In this document: positions 5,174 to 6,559 of the stretch, piece by piece | Layout of the letters: each line of letters opens with the position of its first letter | Position numbering within the stretch: position 1 is the stretch's first letter | NCBI GenBank assembly: GCA_937925895.1 | Contig: CALANC010000393.1 | Coordinates: forward strand, 1 to 6,559 | From: an uncultured Desulfobacterales bacterium | GTDB lineage: Bacteria > Desulfobacterota > Desulfobacteria > Desulfobacterales > UBA11574 | DNA: 6,559 nucleotides | Reading direction: 5' to 3' | Made by a program: the position numbers and the translations under genes | The notes under the pieces: generated by a model | Told to the model about the DNA's origin: nothing | What the model saw: the letters and a program-made list of their open reading frames with translations, nothing else | Database searches by the model: none

Positions 5174-6139
5174 TTAAGACAATAGATGGCTAATTATGGT
5201 GTTTTTTATTTTGTTCCACATATTTTTTCCTACAGATTCTTCATCAAGGATAATATGGTTCATTTTTACCTTTATTTCCGGTTTTTCTTTTTGAACGAGG
5301 TGAAATTTCCATTGATCCAATTTCTCTTTTTCAACTAGGCGCTTTAATCCCCGGTAAGAAACCAGTTCATCTTGCTTGTCTATAAAGATGATTGTCGGGA
5401 TATTTAATTTTGGCCCCATATTTTTTTTAAAATGCTTGATGGTCTCAAACAGGGTATTATAGGCTGCCATCGGTGTTCCCCTATTCATGCGATAAGGGGC
5501 TGAAGAAAAACTTGGAACAACAAGTTGAGGAAACGGGGAGAGCAATTTGGCAATATAGTTGATTCCATGTAGCTTAAATGCTGGAGCAAAAAGGACCATC
5601 TTGTCAAAACGAACATCCTGAAAGGAGGCGAAAAGGTCGGCACCCAGCAATCCTCCAAGTGAAAAACCTACAAAAAACAAGGAGACATTTTTTTCATCAC
5701 CCCTTTTCCTGATGTGCTGATATGCCCGATAGGTTTCATCGATCCACAATTTATATGACACGGCTTTGAAGGATTCTAATCGAGCTTTTTTTACGTCAAT
5801 GTTTCCTTCATGGGAATAATTGCTACCATGACCTCTCAATGATAAGTTTAATACATCTATTCCGGATTCGGTGAGCAGAGCAATAATGGATTTCATTTTG
5901 TCAGGACGCAAATTAAGCCCGTGAATGACCAATGCCACACCGTTGATTTCGTCTGAGGTTTCGGCTTTAACCCACTCAATGGAAACATCTTCAGACTGTT
6001 TAGCCTGAGCGTCCACGATTGATTTTGTGTTATTTGACTGACCAGGCTGAACTTCACTGCCGGCTGAACAACCGTAATGCAGTAAATTGAATAATAGGAT
6101 GAGGACAAATGATATGTAGGTAAGCGGTTTAATGTTCAT
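5174..6139 (-). CDS. Alpha/beta-hydrolase, probable lipoprotein
   Basis: Predicted serine hydrolase of 321 residues. The N terminus (MNIKPLTYISFVLILLFNLL) is hydrophobic and followed by HYGC, a plausible though non-ideal lipobox with Cys24. The alpha/beta-hydrolase fold shows VALVIHGLN (68-76, oxyanion-hole HG), LSLRGHG (99-105), the nucleophile elbow GFSLGG with Ser160, an acid candidate Asp257 in DKQDEL, and catalytic His295 in MNHIILD. The domain resembles the serine aminopeptidase/monoacylglycerol-lipase group (Hydrolase_4), so an ester or lipid substrate is likely but unknown. Only 33 nt separate it from the thioesterase upstream and 15 nt from the aminopeptidase downstream, consistent with an operon. 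No clear ribosome-binding site precedes the ATG at 6139, so translational coupling is possible. Confidence 0.9.
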   Translation of the reverse strand: MNIKPLTYISFVLILLFNLLHYGCSAGSEVQPGQSNNTKSIVDAQAKQSEDVSIEWVKAETSDEINGVALVIHGLNLRPDKMKSIIALLTESGIDVLNLSLRGHGSNYSHEGNIDVKKARLESFKAVSYKLWIDETYRAYQHIRKRGDEKNVSLFFVGFSLGGLLGADLFASFQDVRFDKMVLFAPAFKLHGINYIAKLLSPFPQLVVPSFSSAPYRMNRGTPMAAYNTLFETIKHFKKNMGPKLNIPTIIFIDKQDELVSYRGLKRLVEKEKLDQWKFHLVQKEKPEIKVKMNHIILDEESVGKNMWNKIKNTIISHLLS

Positions 6140-6172
6140 AAAATAAGCGCTTTACACTAACCCTTCATTTGG

Positions 6173-6559
6173 CTAGGCTATAGAGGTGACCATAATTTCC
6201 TCTTTTTTTCTGTAAACCATGCCCTGAAATGTAGCTACGAGGTCGCCGACATCGTCGGTTACTTGAACCTGATAGGCAGCAAGTTTCGGGTTTTTCGAAA
6301 TCTCCATAGCCTCGGCATACAGAACGCCCTCTTTGAGCGCTTTCAAATAGGAAATACTCACATTGATTCCCATGGCAATGCTGCCGTGAGAATTTGAAGC
6401 CACGGCAAAAACCAAATCCGCTAAAGTGAAAATGGCGGCGCCGTGAACTGTCTTAACGCCATTTAAGTGGTGCCTTTTTATTTCCATTTTAGCTTTGGCG
6501 CTGCCGAGCGACACCTCCAAAAGCTCAATACCGACATAATCGGCAAATTTGTCATTTTT
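6173..6559 (-). CDS. PaaI-type hotdog-fold acyl-CoA thioesterase (5' end outside window)
   Basis: Cytoplasmic hotdog thioesterase of the PaaI group, which hydrolyses acyl- or aryl-CoA thioesters. The frame is open to the window edge (128 codons visible), so the true start lies beyond 6559; the TTG at 6520 is internal, because the upstream codons encode the typical family N terminus NDKFADYVGIEL. The family motif is N-x5-HG-x7-D: N33, H39-G40 and D48 of the visible fragment (HHLNGVKTVHGAAIFTLAD), the same spacing as Asn46, His52 and Asp61 in E. coli PaaI. Asp48 would be the catalytic acid. Nearly full length for the family (about 130-140 residues). No aromatic-degradation genes are visible nearby, so a role in phenylacetate catabolism specifically should not be assumed. 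Confidence 0.93.
   Translation of the reverse strand, partial: KNDKFADYVGIELLEVSLGSAKAKMEIKRHHLNGVKTVHGAAIFTLADLVFAVASNSHGSIAMGINVSISYLKALKEGVLYAEAMEISKNPKLAAYQVQVTDDVGDLVATFQGMVYRKKEEIMVTSIA

Noticed and set aside
5893..6108. 71-codon minus-strand frame
   Set aside because: Overlaps the alpha/beta-hydrolase gene in another frame and has no domain or ribosome-binding site.

Overview
This window reads as a chromosomal segment of a Gram-negative, probably anaerobic bacterium, most likely Desulfobacterota (sulfate-reducer-like). The evidence is a TonB-dependent outer-membrane receptor, several lipoproteins, a small XRE regulator with an Arg-rich 'DRR' tail and a small PilZ-like protein of a kind I associate with that group, and an apparent selenocysteine codon. 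The taxonomic call is inference. Every gene I can support lies on the minus strand, so transcription runs from high to low coordinates.

Right half (6559 to 2868): a close-packed run of five genes that looks like one envelope-oriented operon. In transcription order they are a PaaI-type hotdog thioesterase (5' end outside the window), an alpha/beta-hydrolase lipoprotein, a putative zinc aminopeptidase lipoprotein (HExxH), a CueP-like copper-binding lipoprotein, and a membrane-anchored TlpA/ResA-type thioredoxin (WCPPC). The CueP-like gene is the main discovery. Its reading frame is split by one in-frame TGA exactly where CueP has the first of its three conserved cysteines. The spacing to the other two cysteines matches Salmonella CueP (8 and 68 residues), and a stem-loop with SECIS-like geometry lies just downstream of the TGA. 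I interpret it as a selenoprotein form of CueP, with the neighbouring TlpA-like protein as a plausible redox partner.

Middle (2867 to 1612): a stretch of small genes. It holds a possible small signal-peptide-bearing gene broken or frameshifted at a run of seven A, a PilZ-like 122-residue protein, and a 105-residue XRE-family regulator ending in DRR repeats. Intergenic inverted repeats at 2758-2776 and 2014-2029 may be operators.

Left end (1552 to 1): a complete riboswitch-controlled transcription unit. A sigma70-like promoter is followed by a cobalamin riboswitch, a strong intrinsic terminator acting as the expression platform, a Shine-Dalgarno sequence, and the first 403 codons of a TonB-dependent receptor. 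The riboswitch makes this receptor a very likely BtuB-type corrinoid importer, shut off when B12 is plentiful.
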